Below are positions 9,549-18,159 of a stretch of DNA of 64,000 bases, one piece after another (positions within the stretch are counted from its first letter, which is position 1; each line of letters begins with the position of its first letter). Location: NCBI GenBank assembly GCA_035308905.1, contig DATGFS010000004.1:27786-91785 (forward strand), given 5' to 3'. Source of the DNA: a bacterium (lineage in GTDB: Bacteria; Sysuimicrobiota; Sysuimicrobiia; Sysuimicrobiales; Segetimicrobiaceae). The position numbers and the translations under genes were made by a program. Under the pieces are notes generated by a model. The model was given only the letters and a program-made list of their open reading frames with translations. It was not told the DNA's origin and ran no database searches.

Positions 9549-10207
9549 CGATGCCTGTCACGATCGTCCTGGCGGACGACCATCCCGTGGTCCGGCAGGG
9601 CCTGCGGGCGGTCCTCGAGGCCGAGCCGCTGTTCTCAATCCTCGGCGAAGCGGGGGACGGGCTCGACGCCGTAGATCTCGTCGCCGCGCTCAAGCCCCGC
9701 GTGCTCGTCGTGGATCTCATGATGCCCGGGCTCACCGGGCTCGAGGTCACCCGGCGCGTGCGCAAGGAATCCCCGGGTACGCAAGTCGTCGTCCTGTCCA
9801 TGCACGCGAGTGAGCCATACGTGCTGGAGGCGCTGCGCAACGGCGCGGGCGCGTACGTCCTCAAGAACTCCGAATCGGAGCATCTCGTGCGGGCGGTGCG
9901 GGAGGCGGCCGCCGGCCGGCGCTACCTGAGTCCGACGCTGTCGGAGCGTGCCATCGCCGCGTACGGGGGCGGCGCTTCGGCGGGCGCCGGTCCCACCGAC
10001 GTCTACGACACCCTGACGGACCGGGAGCGCGAGGTGCTGCACCTCGCCGCGGAGGGCCGCAGTCACCGGGAGATCGCGCAGCGGCTCGGCATCAGCCCGC
10101 GTACCGCGGAGGTCCACCGCGCCAATCTCATGCGCAAGCTCGACCTGCACAGTCAGACCGACCTCGTCCGCTACGCCATCCGCCGCGGCATCGTCGCGGA
10201 AGAGTAG
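9545..10207 (+). CDS. NarL/FixJ-family response regulator
   Basis: 220-residue response regulator and presumed partner of the HD-GYP/kinase fusion, whose stop it overlaps by four bases (GTGA). The receiver domain has the intact acidic pair (LADDHPVVRQG), phospho-acceptor Asp in VVDLMMPGL, Ser switch (VVVLSMH) and Lys (YVLKNSE). The LuxR-type helix-turn-helix is at about 152-215 (LTDREREVLHLAAEGRSHRE). It would bind DNA as a phosphorylated dimer; targets are unknown. A second in-frame ATG at 9551 is an equally good start. Confidence 0.93.
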   Translation: MTMPVTIVLADDHPVVRQGLRAVLEAEPLFSILGEAGDGLDAVDLVAALKPRVLVVDLMMPGLTGLEVTRRVRKESPGTQVVVLSMHASEPYVLEALRNGAGAYVLKNSESEHLVRAVREAAAGRRYLSPTLSERAIAAYGGGASAGAGPTDVYDTLTDREREVLHLAAEGRSHREIAQRLGISPRTAEVHRANLMRKLDLHSQTDLVRYAIRRGIVAEE

Positions 10208-10211
10208 ACGC

Positions 10212-10382
10212 TTATCGCGCGATGCGCGCGAGCATCCAGATCGCGAGTCCGATGGAGGAGGCGCCGAGCACGCGTGTGAGCGCCGCCGACACGCCCGAGT
10301 CCGGCACGACGAAGTCCGCGACCAGCCCGACGAGAAAGGCCGCCCCCACGACCAGTTGTGAAAATCCACTTGGTGATCGCAT
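10212..10382 (-). CDS. Small two-helix membrane protein
   Basis: 56-residue protein with two hydrophobic helices (about residues 10-26 and 33-52) joined by a short polar turn (VPDSGVSAA) and ending in ARIAR. No family recognised. The ATG at 10382 is the last start before the first helix; the frame is open to 10535, but the extra stretch is Arg-rich and probably not translated. It is convergent with the regulator at 9545-10207 (four bases between stop codons) and divergent from the kinase at 10481. Confidence 0.5.
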   Translation of the reverse strand: MRSPSGFSQLVVGAAFLVGLVADFVVPDSGVSAALTRVLGASSIGLAIWMLARIAR

Positions 10383-10480
10383 GACGGCTTCATTTTGCCC
10401 AGGAATCGCCCGCGTGTGACCGCGGCCGGCCGCCCCCGAGCGGCTGGACGCCGCTCCCCGAACGGGGGAAAACGCATGCG

Positions 10481-12526
10481 ATGAAGGTGTGCGCCGGGGC
10501 ACCACGACCCGGCGTAGGGAGAGCAACGGCATCACGTATGGCGATTCGCAAGAGCGACGCGGAATCCGGCGACCCCGCGCCGGGCGGGACGGAGCGGTCC
10601 GGCGGTGAGCCGCAGCTGCTCGCCGGCCGCTTCGAATTGCGCGAAGTGCTCGGCAGCGGCGGGATGGCGACCGTGTACCGGGCGTGGGACCGGCAGCGCG
10701 ACCGCGCCTGCGCGGTCAAAGTGCTCGCGGAGAACCTCGCCCGCGACGAAGAGTTCCGGGAGCGGTTCCGCCAGGAAGCGGAGGCGGCGAGCGCCCTGGT
10801 CCATTCGCGGATCGTGCGGGTGTACGCTCACGACGGCGCGGAGTCGACGCCGTACATCGCCATGGAGTTCGTCGAGGGCGGCACGCTCCGCGATCTGATG
10901 CGGCGGCGGGAGCGGCTCTCTGAAGCGACCGCGCTGCGGATCGCGGCCGAGATCGCCGACGCGCTCGCCTATGCGCACGCGCGGCGCGTCATCCACCGCG
11001 ACGTCAAACCCCACAACATTCTGCTGACGCCGGACGAGCACGTGAAGGTCGCCGACTTCGGCATCGCGCGGACGCTCGACGCGACGTCGCACACGCGGAC
11101 CGGCACCGTGCTCGGCTCGATGCAGTATATTTCGCCCGAACAGGCCGCGGGAGAGCAGGCGGGTCCGGCGTCCGATCAGTACTCTCTCGGCGTCGTGCTG
11201 TACGAGGCGCTCGCGGGACGGCTTCCGTTCGACGAGGCCGAGGCGCCCGTCGCGATGGCGCTCAAACACATCCACGAGCCGCCGTTCGATCTGCAGTGGA
11301 TTCGGCCCGACCTGTCGGAGGCGACGGTCGCGGTCGTCCGCCGGCTGCTCGCGAAATCGCCCGACGGACGGTACCCGAGCGCGGGCGAGCTCGCGGCGAG
11401 CCTGCGCCGCATCTATGCACGGCTCGGCCGGGACGAGGCTGCGACAAAGGTACTGCCGATCCGTCCGGGCGGCCGGCACGGAGCGGCCCCGGGTGCGGCG
11501 GCGTCGAACGGGCTCGCCGCGGCGCTCGCGCGGGGCGCCACGGTCCGTCTCGCGCCGGTCGGACGTTCCTCGGCCGGGCTGCGAGACACGGCGCGGACGC
11601 CGGTTCTGTCGGCGCGATACCGGCGCCGAACCGCCGCGCCGCAGGCCGCGGTCGTGCTGGTCGGACTCGTTGGTCTTTGGCTGATCGCCGCGGTCGCCTA
11701 CCAAGGCTACCAGTTCGTCGCACACCGGCCTCCCGCCGGCCCGCGGGCGCCGTCCTTCGTGGGACAGACGCTCGCGGCGGCGCAACAGGTCGCCGCGTCG
11801 GATCATTTCACCCTGGCCGTCGAGAGCCGCCAGGACCCGACCGCGAGCGCCGGGACGATCGTGGCGCAAGATCCGCCCGCCGGCGGTGCGGTCGCCGGCG
11901 GAGCCGCCATTCACGTTGTGGTGAGCCAGGGGTCGGGCGTGGTGCCGGACCTACGCGGCGCATCGCCCGCGGACGCCCAGCGGCGGCTTGCCGCGGCCGG
12001 CCTGCGGGCCGGCAACACGAGCTACGCTCACAGTGACAAAGTCCCGGCCGGCATGGTCGCCTCGCAGTCCGCGAACCCCGGGGCGCACCTGGCGCCGAAG
12101 ACGCCAATCGATCTGGTGGTGAGTCAGGGACCAGGCCAGGCCTCGACGCCGTCGTCACCCGACGGCGCCCAGCCCGGCGCGCCGCAGAGCACGCCCGGCG
12201 TGCAGCCGGCGTCGTACTCGGGAACGGCGGTCGTACCGAACGTCACCGGCGTGTCGCTCGCGCAGGCGCAGTTGCAGCTGCGGGCGGCGGGTCTGCAGGC
12301 CGGTCAAGTCAGTTACACGTATGACGACCGGGTGCCGGCCGGCACCGTCATCCGTCAGCAGCTGGCGGCCGGCGGTCAGGCCTCCGGCGGCGACGCGGTC
12401 GATCTGGTCGTGAGCCAGGGACCGCCGCCGCAACCGCCGGCGCAGAGCGCCCCCCCGGCGCAGCCGGCTCCGCCGGATCAGACGGCTCCGCCCGCCCAGA
12501 ACCCGCCGGCGCAGACGCCGCCGTAG
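10481..12526 (+). CDS. PknB-type Ser/Thr protein kinase with three PASTA domains
   Basis: 681-residue membrane receptor kinase. The kinase domain spans about 50-320: glycine loop GSGGMATVY, catalytic Lys in CAVKVL, HRDVKPHN loop, DFG, and PE of the APE region (YISPEQA). A juxtamembrane stretch, one transmembrane helix (about 388-408) and three extracellular PASTA repeats follow (each ending in VVSQG), then a Pro/Gln-rich tail. PASTA domains sense muropeptides or lipid II, so the kinase likely couples cell-wall state to growth. The usual partners (PP2C phosphatase, FtsW, PBP) are absent nearby. ATG 10538 is an alternative start; the kinase core begins at about residue 50. Confidence 0.95.
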   Translation: MKVCAGAPRPGVGRATASRMAIRKSDAESGDPAPGGTERSGGEPQLLAGRFELREVLGSGGMATVYRAWDRQRDRACAVKVLAENLARDEEFRERFRQEAEAASALVHSRIVRVYAHDGAESTPYIAMEFVEGGTLRDLMRRRERLSEATALRIAAEIADALAYAHARRVIHRDVKPHNILLTPDEHVKVADFGIARTLDATSHTRTGTVLGSMQYISPEQAAGEQAGPASDQYSLGVVLYEALAGRLPFDEAEAPVAMALKHIHEPPFDLQWIRPDLSEATVAVVRRLLAKSPDGRYPSAGELAASLRRIYARLGRDEAATKVLPIRPGGRHGAAPGAAASNGLAAALARGATVRLAPVGRSSAGLRDTARTPVLSARYRRRTAAPQAAVVLVGLVGLWLIAAVAYQGYQFVAHRPPAGPRAPSFVGQTLAAAQQVAASDHFTLAVESRQDPTASAGTIVAQDPPAGGAVAGGAAIHVVVSQGSGVVPDLRGASPADAQRRLAAAGLRAGNTSYAHSDKVPAGMVASQSANPGAHLAPKTPIDLVVSQGPGQASTPSSPDGAQPGAPQSTPGVQPASYSGTAVVPNVTGVSLAQAQLQLRAAGLQAGQVSYTYDDRVPAGTVIRQQLAAGGQASGGDAVDLVVSQGPPPQPPAQSAPPAQPAPPDQTAPPAQNPPAQTPP

Positions 12527-12556
12527 TGCGGCGGTCCATCCAAGGAGGACACCAGG

Positions 12557-12940
12557 GTGAAACGGCTGCCCGTCAATCTGTACCGTCATAATAACCGCGT
12601 CGTCGTGACCGCGCCGTCTCCGGGCCTCGAGCCGGCCAACATGCTGATCGAAGTCCGGGGCCGCCAGCTTTCCATGGAGCAAGAGGCGCGCGGGCCCGGC
12701 CAGAAGCGCGTCGAGCACGTGCGCCGGGAATGGAGCACCGGGCCGGCCCGTCGGAGCGTGGTGCTGCCCGCGCCGGTCGACGCCCGCCGGGCGAACGCGA
12801 CGTACGACAACGGGGTGCTCACCGTGATTCTGCCGGTGGCGCCGAAGGCGACGTCCGGCGTCATCGAGATGCCCAAGGTGGGCACGGCCAAAGGCCGGGC
12901 GATCCGGCACGTCGGCCGCGAGCTGCGGGCCGCATCGTAG
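12557..12940 (+). CDS. Small heat-shock protein, Hsp20/alpha-crystallin family
   Basis: 127-residue protein with an alpha-crystallin domain at about residues 11-98. The pattern VVVTAPSPGLEPANMLIEV, a central loop, and the ending ATYDNGVLTVILPVA match the A.Y.NGVL..LP signature. It would act as an ATP-independent holdase for unfolding proteins. The N-terminal arm is very short (about 10 residues), so oligomers may be simpler than in classical Hsp20. The GTG start has AGGAGG eight bases upstream. It follows the PASTA kinase by 30 bases on the same strand and may share its transcript. Confidence 0.9.
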   Translation: MKRLPVNLYRHNNRVVVTAPSPGLEPANMLIEVRGRQLSMEQEARGPGQKRVEHVRREWSTGPARRSVVLPAPVDARRANATYDNGVLTVILPVAPKATSGVIEMPKVGTAKGRAIRHVGRELRAAS

Positions 12941-13030
12941 TCTCACGCCCCCCAGGTCCTGAGCCGCTCGGATCCCGGCGCATACGCGAGCCGAGGGGCG
13001 CATCCGCATCCCGGCGAATAGCGACTGCGA

Positions 13031-14143
13031 ATGCGTGCGCTTGTGATCGGAGCCGGCGTGATCGGCGCCTCGGCGGCCTGCCGTCTGGCCCGGGGCGGCG
13101 CCGCCGTCACGCTTCTCGACCGCGGCCGGATCGGCGGCGGGACCTCCGCCGCGAGTTTCGCCTGGACCAATTCCAACCAGAAGACGCCGCGCGCCTACCA
13201 CGAGTTGAACGTCGAAGGGATGCGCGCCCACGCCGCGCTTCGAGCCGACTTCGGCGCCTGCCCGTGGTGGCACGGCGGCGGGAATGTGCACATGGCGGCG
13301 GGCGATGCGGAACGCGCGGCGCTCCGGGAGCGCATCGACCGGTTGCGCGCCTGGGACTACGCGGCCGAGGAGATCACGCCGGCCCGCGTGCGCGCGCTCG
13401 AACCGGACATTCCGGACGCGGCGCTCCGCGACACGACGATCGGGTTCTTTCCGGAGGAAGGGTGGGTCGAGACGACCGTCTACGTCCATGCCATGGCACA
13501 GGCGGCGGCGGCGGCGGGGGCGCGCGTTATGGCGGAGACCGGCGTGCGTGAAATCCGGCGGGCGGGGGACCGCGTCACCGGCGTGCGCACGGAGTCCGGC
13601 GAAGTGCACGAGGCCGATGTCGTCGTCAACTGCGCGGGACGATGGGCCGGAGGGCTCGGGGCGTCGGCGGGCCTCGGCATCCCGATGGCGCCGAATCGCA
13701 GCGTGCTCGCGATCACGCCGCCGGCGCTGACCCGGCTCGGGCGCGTCGTGCACGCGCCGGCGTGCCAGTTCCGCCCCGACGGCGGCGGGCGTGTCATGGT
13801 GCAGGCGGACGACGTCGACGACGCGGTGACCGCGTCCGGTGTCTCCGAGGCGCCGCCCGATCTCGCGGCCGCGCTGGTGCGGCGCGCGGCGGCGTTACTG
13901 CCGGGCCTCGACGGGGCCGGCGTCGAGTCGAGCCGCCTCGGCATCCGGGCGATGCCGGCGGACGGCCGAACGGTGATCGGTCCGCAGGGCGGGGTGGCGG
14001 GCTATTACGCGATCGTCACGCACAGCGGCGTGACCCTCGCGCCGTACCTCGCCGCCGCCGCGGCCGGGGAAATTCTCGCGGGCCGCCTCGACCCGCGCTT
14101 GTCCGCCTTTCGTCCCGACCGGTTCGGTTCGTCGAACCGGTAG
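13031..14143 (+). CDS. FAD-dependent oxidoreductase, DAO (D-amino acid/glycine oxidase) family
   Basis: 370-residue flavoprotein. The N-terminal dinucleotide-binding motif GAGVIGASAACRLARGG (residues 7-23) is followed by Asp35 in LLDRG, and the C-terminal FAD motif region HSGVTLAPYLAAAAAGEI closes the fold. The middle substrate-binding domain matches the glycine/sarcosine/D-amino acid oxidase superfamily; the exact substrate is not readable. It would oxidise a secondary or primary amine to an imine, passing electrons to oxygen or a quinone. It stands alone on the plus strand, starting at an ATG with no clear ribosome site, and is convergent with the secreted protein at 14161. Confidence 0.88.
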   Translation: MRALVIGAGVIGASAACRLARGGAAVTLLDRGRIGGGTSAASFAWTNSNQKTPRAYHELNVEGMRAHAALRADFGACPWWHGGGNVHMAAGDAERAALRERIDRLRAWDYAAEEITPARVRALEPDIPDAALRDTTIGFFPEEGWVETTVYVHAMAQAAAAAGARVMAETGVREIRRAGDRVTGVRTESGEVHEADVVVNCAGRWAGGLGASAGLGIPMAPNRSVLAITPPALTRLGRVVHAPACQFRPDGGGRVMVQADDVDDAVTASGVSEAPPDLAAALVRRAAALLPGLDGAGVESSRLGIRAMPADGRTVIGPQGGVAGYYAIVTHSGVTLAPYLAAAAAGEILAGRLDPRLSAFRPDRFGSSNR

Positions 14144-14160
14144 CGCCGCCGCGAGCGTTC

Positions 14161-14538
14161 TTAGAGCACCGTGACGCGAAGGTGGGTGACAACCGCCCTG
14201 GCGCCTCGCTGGCATGAAACGGTGACGGGGTAGGGGCCCGGCTTGGCGATGCCGGGCACCCGGACGTTGAATGTCACCACGCCGGACGGATCGGCCGCCC
14301 GAGTCGGCAGCGACGCGATGGTCCGTCCGGGATCAGTCTGGGCTTGGACGGACGCGCCGCACTGCGCGTACGGCGCCGTCTGGACAACGAGATGCCCTTC
14401 CGTCCCGCGCGCAACGGGCGTCGTGACCGACACCACCTTCACCGCCATCGGGGCTGGAGCGGCCGCGGCCGCGCAGGCGATCGCGAAAGCGCCGGCGAGA
14501 CCAATGGACCGGATAATCGTGGGATGTGAGAGTCGCAT
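14161..14538 (-). CDS. Secreted hypothetical protein
   Basis: 125-residue protein with a signal peptide (about residues 1-28, hydrophobic core IGLAGAFAIACAAAAA). The mature part of about 97 residues has alternating beta pattern, two Cys that could pair (AQCGAS and VSCQRG), and the ending HLRVTVL. The arrangement suggests a small Ig-like or beta-sandwich fold, but no family is recognised. It starts at ATG 14538 and lies 50 bases downstream of the 77-residue protein gene on the same strand. Confidence 0.6.
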   Translation of the reverse strand: MRLSHPTIIRSIGLAGAFAIACAAAAAPAPMAVKVVSVTTPVARGTEGHLVVQTAPYAQCGASVQAQTDPGRTIASLPTRAADPSGVVTFNVRVPGIAKPGPYPVTVSCQRGARAVVTHLRVTVL

Positions 14539-14588
14539 AGTACCACGATTTTTCCCGGCCGGGCGGGATGCCTAAACGCGGGAACGCC

Positions 14589-14822
14589 CTATGACTTGGA
14601 CAGCTTCCCCCAGGCGCTGTAGCCCTGCATCAACAGAATCCAGCTCTTGTCACGCAGATCCATCGGGAGCAGCTCATGGATCGCGTGCAACTCGTCCAGC
14701 TTGGCTTCCATCGCGCTCTGGACTTGCTTCTTGCTTTCGGCGTCCATATACGCTTGATCGAGAATGCGCAGCTGGCGGTGAATCCGCAGCAGCGACGGGA
14801 TAACGTTCATCGACACGCTCAT
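14589..14822 (-). CDS. Hypothetical 77-residue helical protein
   Basis: Small, strongly helical, charged protein (for example LLRIHRQLRILDQAYMDAE) with no signal peptide, no membrane segment and no Cys. A GGGAGG seven to eight bases upstream of the ATG makes translation convincing. It sits 21 bases after the STAS gene on the same strand, so the two are probably co-transcribed. I recognise no family; a regulatory partner of the STAS protein is only a guess from position. Confidence 0.6.
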   Translation of the reverse strand: MSVSMNVIPSLLRIHRQLRILDQAYMDAESKKQVQSAMEAKLDELHAIHELLPMDLRDKSWILLMQGYSAWGKLSKS

Positions 14823-14843
14823 TGCCGTATGCCTCCCTGTGGG

Positions 14844-15251
14844 CTAGCCAGATCCGTTCGGGCGATCGCCGCCGCCGCGGCCCCACGGTGCGTCGGAACC
14901 CGACTCGGCGATCGCGTCATCAACGGTGTCGTGCACGGGAATCACGGTATCGAACCGCAGGCGCCGGAAGAGCGCGCGAAGCGGGGCGTCGGACGACATG
15001 ACGAGCCGGAGCTGGCGCCGTCGCGCGCGGAGATCCTCCGCCAGGTCATATAAGAGACGGATCGCGGCGCTGTTGAGGTAGGTGACGCCGGTGACATCGA
15101 CGGCAAGCAGCGTTTGGGACGTGAACTCCGTCGCGGCCGCCCGCAGCTCCCGCTCGACTTGGGGCAGACTGACCAGATCGAGATCGCCCTCTACGCGGGC
15201 CACCGTGGCGCGCGGTGGCTGGTGCACCGTGACCTTCGCCTGCGCTCTCAT
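14844..15251 (-). CDS. STAS-domain protein (anti-sigma factor antagonist-like)
   Basis: 135-residue protein with a STAS domain at about 8-115, the fold of RsbV/SpoIIAA anti-anti-sigma factors. The phosphorylatable Ser is expected in VTYLNSAAIRLLYDLA, where the usual DSSG/DASG is NSAA, so the site is non-canonical. A polar, Gly-rich tail of about 20 residues follows. No RsbW-type kinase or sigma factor is adjacent. Start placed at ATG 15251; an ATG at 15293 is possible. A TATATC hexamer lies about 17 bases upstream of the start. It is divergent from the PEBP gene. Confidence 0.8.
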   Translation of the reverse strand: MRAQAKVTVHQPPRATVARVEGDLDLVSLPQVERELRAAATEFTSQTLLAVDVTGVTYLNSAAIRLLYDLAEDLRARRRQLRLVMSSDAPLRALFRRLRFDTVIPVHDTVDDAIAESGSDAPWGRGGGDRPNGSG

Positions 15252-15402
15252 AGTTGTCCCGGTTTTGGATATACCCGTGCTCCTTACACGCATAAACGCC
15301 GCGCGGATGTTCCATAAGAGGCTAACGCGCCGGTGACGGGAAGGAATCCCGGCCGCCGAGAGCCGAAAGCCGGTGCGCGGCGTACCCTCGGGAAGGTCGG
15401 TC

Positions 15403-16089
15403 ATGGCCCGATCGATCGTGTTTCTGGGTTTGACGGCCGTTTTGCTCGCCGCCGCGCCTCCGGCGCCCGCCGCGGGGGCGGCGGCGTTGAGCGTTACCGT
15501 AGACAGCTTCCAGACGGGCCGCGTGATCCCGCCGATCTACGGCTTTTGCGTCGCGGCGGCGGCGGGCCGCACCGCACCCGGCCCGAACGTCAGTCCGCAG
15601 ATCTCATGGTCCCACGGCCCGGCCGGGACGGCGTCGTACGCGATCCTCGCGGTCGACCCGGACGTGCCGGCGGCGTTCACCGATGCCGACAAAGAGGGCC
15701 GGGTGATTCCCGCGGGCGTCAAGCGGCGTCCGTTTTATCATTGGGTGCTCGTCGATATCCCGCCGTCGAGGACGGCGCTCGCGGAAGGCGAGGACTCGAA
15801 CGGCTCCGCGGCCAAGCCCGCGGGGCCGACGGGCCACGGCGCGCGGGGGCTCAACGACTTCGGCGACGGACGCGCGGGCTACGATGGACCCTGCCCGCCG
15901 TGGAACGACGCGATCGCGCACCACTATCACTTTCAGGTGTACGCGCTCGACATCGCGCATCCGCCGCTTGCGGCCGGCTTCACCGGGTCCGATGTCCGGA
16001 ACGCGATCGGGGGCCACGTGCTGGCCCAAGGCGAGGTCGTGGGCCTCTACGCGCTCAATCCGGCCGTCGCGCGAACGCTGCCCCGCTAG
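15403..16089 (+). CDS. Secreted PEBP (YbhB/YbcL, Raf kinase inhibitor-like) protein
   Basis: 228-residue phosphatidylethanolamine-binding-protein family member with a signal peptide (about residues 1-27, SIVFLGLTAVLLAAAPPAPA). Family signatures include NVSPQISWSHGP, ILAVDPDVP, FYHWVLVDIPPS and HHYHFQVYALD. Bacterial homologues bind small anionic ligands, but their role is poorly known. The ATG at 15403 has GGGAAGG about five bases upstream, which favours it over the GTG at 15373. It is convergent with the acetoacetyl-CoA synthetase. Confidence 0.88.
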   Translation: MARSIVFLGLTAVLLAAAPPAPAAGAAALSVTVDSFQTGRVIPPIYGFCVAAAAGRTAPGPNVSPQISWSHGPAGTASYAILAVDPDVPAAFTDADKEGRVIPAGVKRRPFYHWVLVDIPPSRTALAEGEDSNGSAAKPAGPTGHGARGLNDFGDGRAGYDGPCPPWNDAIAHHYHFQVYALDIAHPPLAAGFTGSDVRNAIGGHVLAQGEVVGLYALNPAVARTLPR

Positions 16090-16098
16090 CCGGCCGGG

Positions 16099-18141
16099 CT
16101 ACGCGCCGGACGCGGGCGGCGTTCGCTCTTCGGCGAGGCGGACAAACGCGTCGAAGGCCGACGGGTTGGCGAGCGCGTCCCGGCTGGCGGCGCGATCGGG
16201 CGGTGCGCCCGCCAGGATGCGCTTGACCGGAACTTCGAGCTTCTTGCCGTTCAGCGTCCGGGGCACCTCCGCGACCTGATGGATCTCGTCGGGCACGTGG
16301 CGGGGCGAAAGCTGGGCCCGCAGGCGGTCCCGGATCGCCGCCCGCAGCCGATCGTCGAGGGCCGCGCCGTCTTTGACGACCACGAAGAGCAGCAGCCGGC
16401 CCTCGCGGCCGAGCTCGCCGGTGTCGATGACGAGGCTGTCGAGCACTTCGGGCAGCTCCTCCACGACCCGATAGAACTCGCTTGTGCCCATCCGCACGCC
16501 TGCCCGATTCAGGGTGGAGTCCGACCGGCCGTAGATCACGCAGCTGCCGCGCGGCATGATCTTGATCCAGTCACCGTGGCGCCACACGCCCGCGAAGCGC
16601 TCGAAATAGCTTTCGTGGTAGCGCGCGCCGCCGGGATCGTTCCAGAAGCCGACCGGCATCGACGGCATCGGTTCGGTGATGACGAGCTCGCCGACCTCGT
16701 CGATCACGGGCCGGCCGTGCTCGTCCCACGCCTCCACCTTCGCGCCGAGGCCGCGGCACTGAATCTCGCCGGCGCGCACCGGGAGGAGCGGGCAGGACAG
16801 CACGAAGGCCGTCGCCACATCCGTTCCGCCGCTGGCCGAGCCGAGCAGCAGCGACGGGCTCACGTGTTCGTACACCCAGGCGAAGCCTTCCGGAGTGAGC
16901 GGCGCGCCGGTTGACCCCACGCCGCGGAGGCGGGACAGGTCGAACGTTTTCCCCGGCTCGAGCCCGGCCTTCATGCAGGACAGCAGAAACGGTGCGCTCG
17001 TCCCGAAATACGTCATGCCGGCGTCCGCTGCGAGCCGCCATAGCGCGCCGAGATCCGGGTAGGCCGGGCTGCCGTCGTACAGGATCGCCGTCGCGCCGAC
17101 CAGCAGACTCGCGACGACGACGTTCCACATCATCCATCCGGTCGTCGAGAACCAGAAGAAGCGGTCGTCCGGCCGCACGTCCGCGTGGAGCGCGAGCCAC
17201 TTCAGCTGCTCGAGCAGCACGCCCCCGTGCCCGTGCATGATGCCCTTCGGCAGCCCGGTCGTCCCCGAGGAGTAGAGGATCCACAGCGGATGGTCGAAGG
17301 GCACCGGCTCGGGGGTGAAGTCGCCCGCCGCCCGGGTCATCACGTCGGCCCACGGCCGCGCGCCGTGCAGTCCGGTGAGATCCGCCCGCTCGTTGAGATA
17401 CGGGACGACGACCACGGCCTCCAGCGTAGGGAGCGCCGCGGCGATCTCGCGCACCGCGTCCATGCGATCGTAGCCGCGGCCGTTGTACCGGTAGCCGTCG
17501 ACGGCGAGCAGCACGCGCGGCTCGATCTGCCGGAAGCGGTCGACGACGCTGCGAGTGCCGAACTCCGGCGGGCAGCTCGACCAGATCGCCCCGAGCCCGG
17601 CCGACGCCAGCAGCGCCACCGCGGCCTCGGGCCCGTTGGGCAGGTACGCCGCGACGCGGTCGCCGCGCCGCACGCCGAGCCGCCGCAGGCCCGCCGCGGC
17701 CGCGGCCACGTCGCGCCCGAGGTCGTCACGGGTCAGCGTGCGCGGCGGCCGCGTTTCGGAGTAGGCGAGCACGGCCGGCGCGCCGCCGCGGTGCCGGAGG
17801 GCCCGCTCGGCAAAGTTGAGCGTGGCGCCGGGAAACCACCGCGCGCCTTCGGCGCCGCGCCCCCGCTCGAGGATCGCGCCCGGCACCCGCGCGCCCCGCA
17901 CCTCGAAGAAGTCCCAGATCGACTCCCAAAATGCCGCGATGTCCCGGACGCTCCACTGCCAGAGGGCGTCGTAGGAATCGAAGACGAGGCCGCGCGTCTC
18001 GCGCAGCCACGCGAGGTACCGCGTGATTTCGGCGCGCGCGCGAACCTCCGCCGTCGGTTCCCACAGCACGGTGCCTTCGGCGACGGGCGCGGCGTTGATG
18101 ACGTGGCGGCCGGCCGGGTGCCGGCCGGCAGGGCGGCGCAT
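16099..18141 (-). CDS. Acetoacetate-CoA ligase (acetoacetyl-CoA synthetase)
   Basis: 680-residue ANL-superfamily enzyme that uses ATP to activate acetoacetate to acetoacetyl-CoA. The AMP-binding P-loop is ILYSSGTTGLPKGIMHGHGG, followed by the TGWMMWN motif typical of acetyl/acetoacetyl-CoA synthetases. The catalytic Lys lies in LNGKKLEVPVKRILAG near the C-terminus. The N-terminal FDSYDALWQWSVRDIAAFW block is characteristic of the acetoacetate branch. It starts 18 bases after the response regulator stop on the same strand, so the kinase, regulator and this enzyme may form one transcript. No strong ribosome site precedes ATG 18141. Confidence 0.93.
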   Translation of the reverse strand: MRRPAGRHPAGRHVINAAPVAEGTVLWEPTAEVRARAEITRYLAWLRETRGLVFDSYDALWQWSVRDIAAFWESIWDFFEVRGARVPGAILERGRGAEGARWFPGATLNFAERALRHRGGAPAVLAYSETRPPRTLTRDDLGRDVAAAAAGLRRLGVRRGDRVAAYLPNGPEAAVALLASAGLGAIWSSCPPEFGTRSVVDRFRQIEPRVLLAVDGYRYNGRGYDRMDAVREIAAALPTLEAVVVVPYLNERADLTGLHGARPWADVMTRAAGDFTPEPVPFDHPLWILYSSGTTGLPKGIMHGHGGVLLEQLKWLALHADVRPDDRFFWFSTTGWMMWNVVVASLLVGATAILYDGSPAYPDLGALWRLAADAGMTYFGTSAPFLLSCMKAGLEPGKTFDLSRLRGVGSTGAPLTPEGFAWVYEHVSPSLLLGSASGGTDVATAFVLSCPLLPVRAGEIQCRGLGAKVEAWDEHGRPVIDEVGELVITEPMPSMPVGFWNDPGGARYHESYFERFAGVWRHGDWIKIMPRGSCVIYGRSDSTLNRAGVRMGTSEFYRVVEELPEVLDSLVIDTGELGREGRLLLFVVVKDGAALDDRLRAAIRDRLRAQLSPRHVPDEIHQVAEVPRTLNGKKLEVPVKRILAGAPPDRAASRDALANPSAFDAFVRLAEERTPPASGA

Positions 18142-18159
18142 CGTGTGGAGCGGGTTCGA

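Noticed and set aside
12941..13030. Repeated GATCCCGGCG/CATCCCGGCG before the DAO gene
   Set aside because: Too short and GC-rich to separate from chance.
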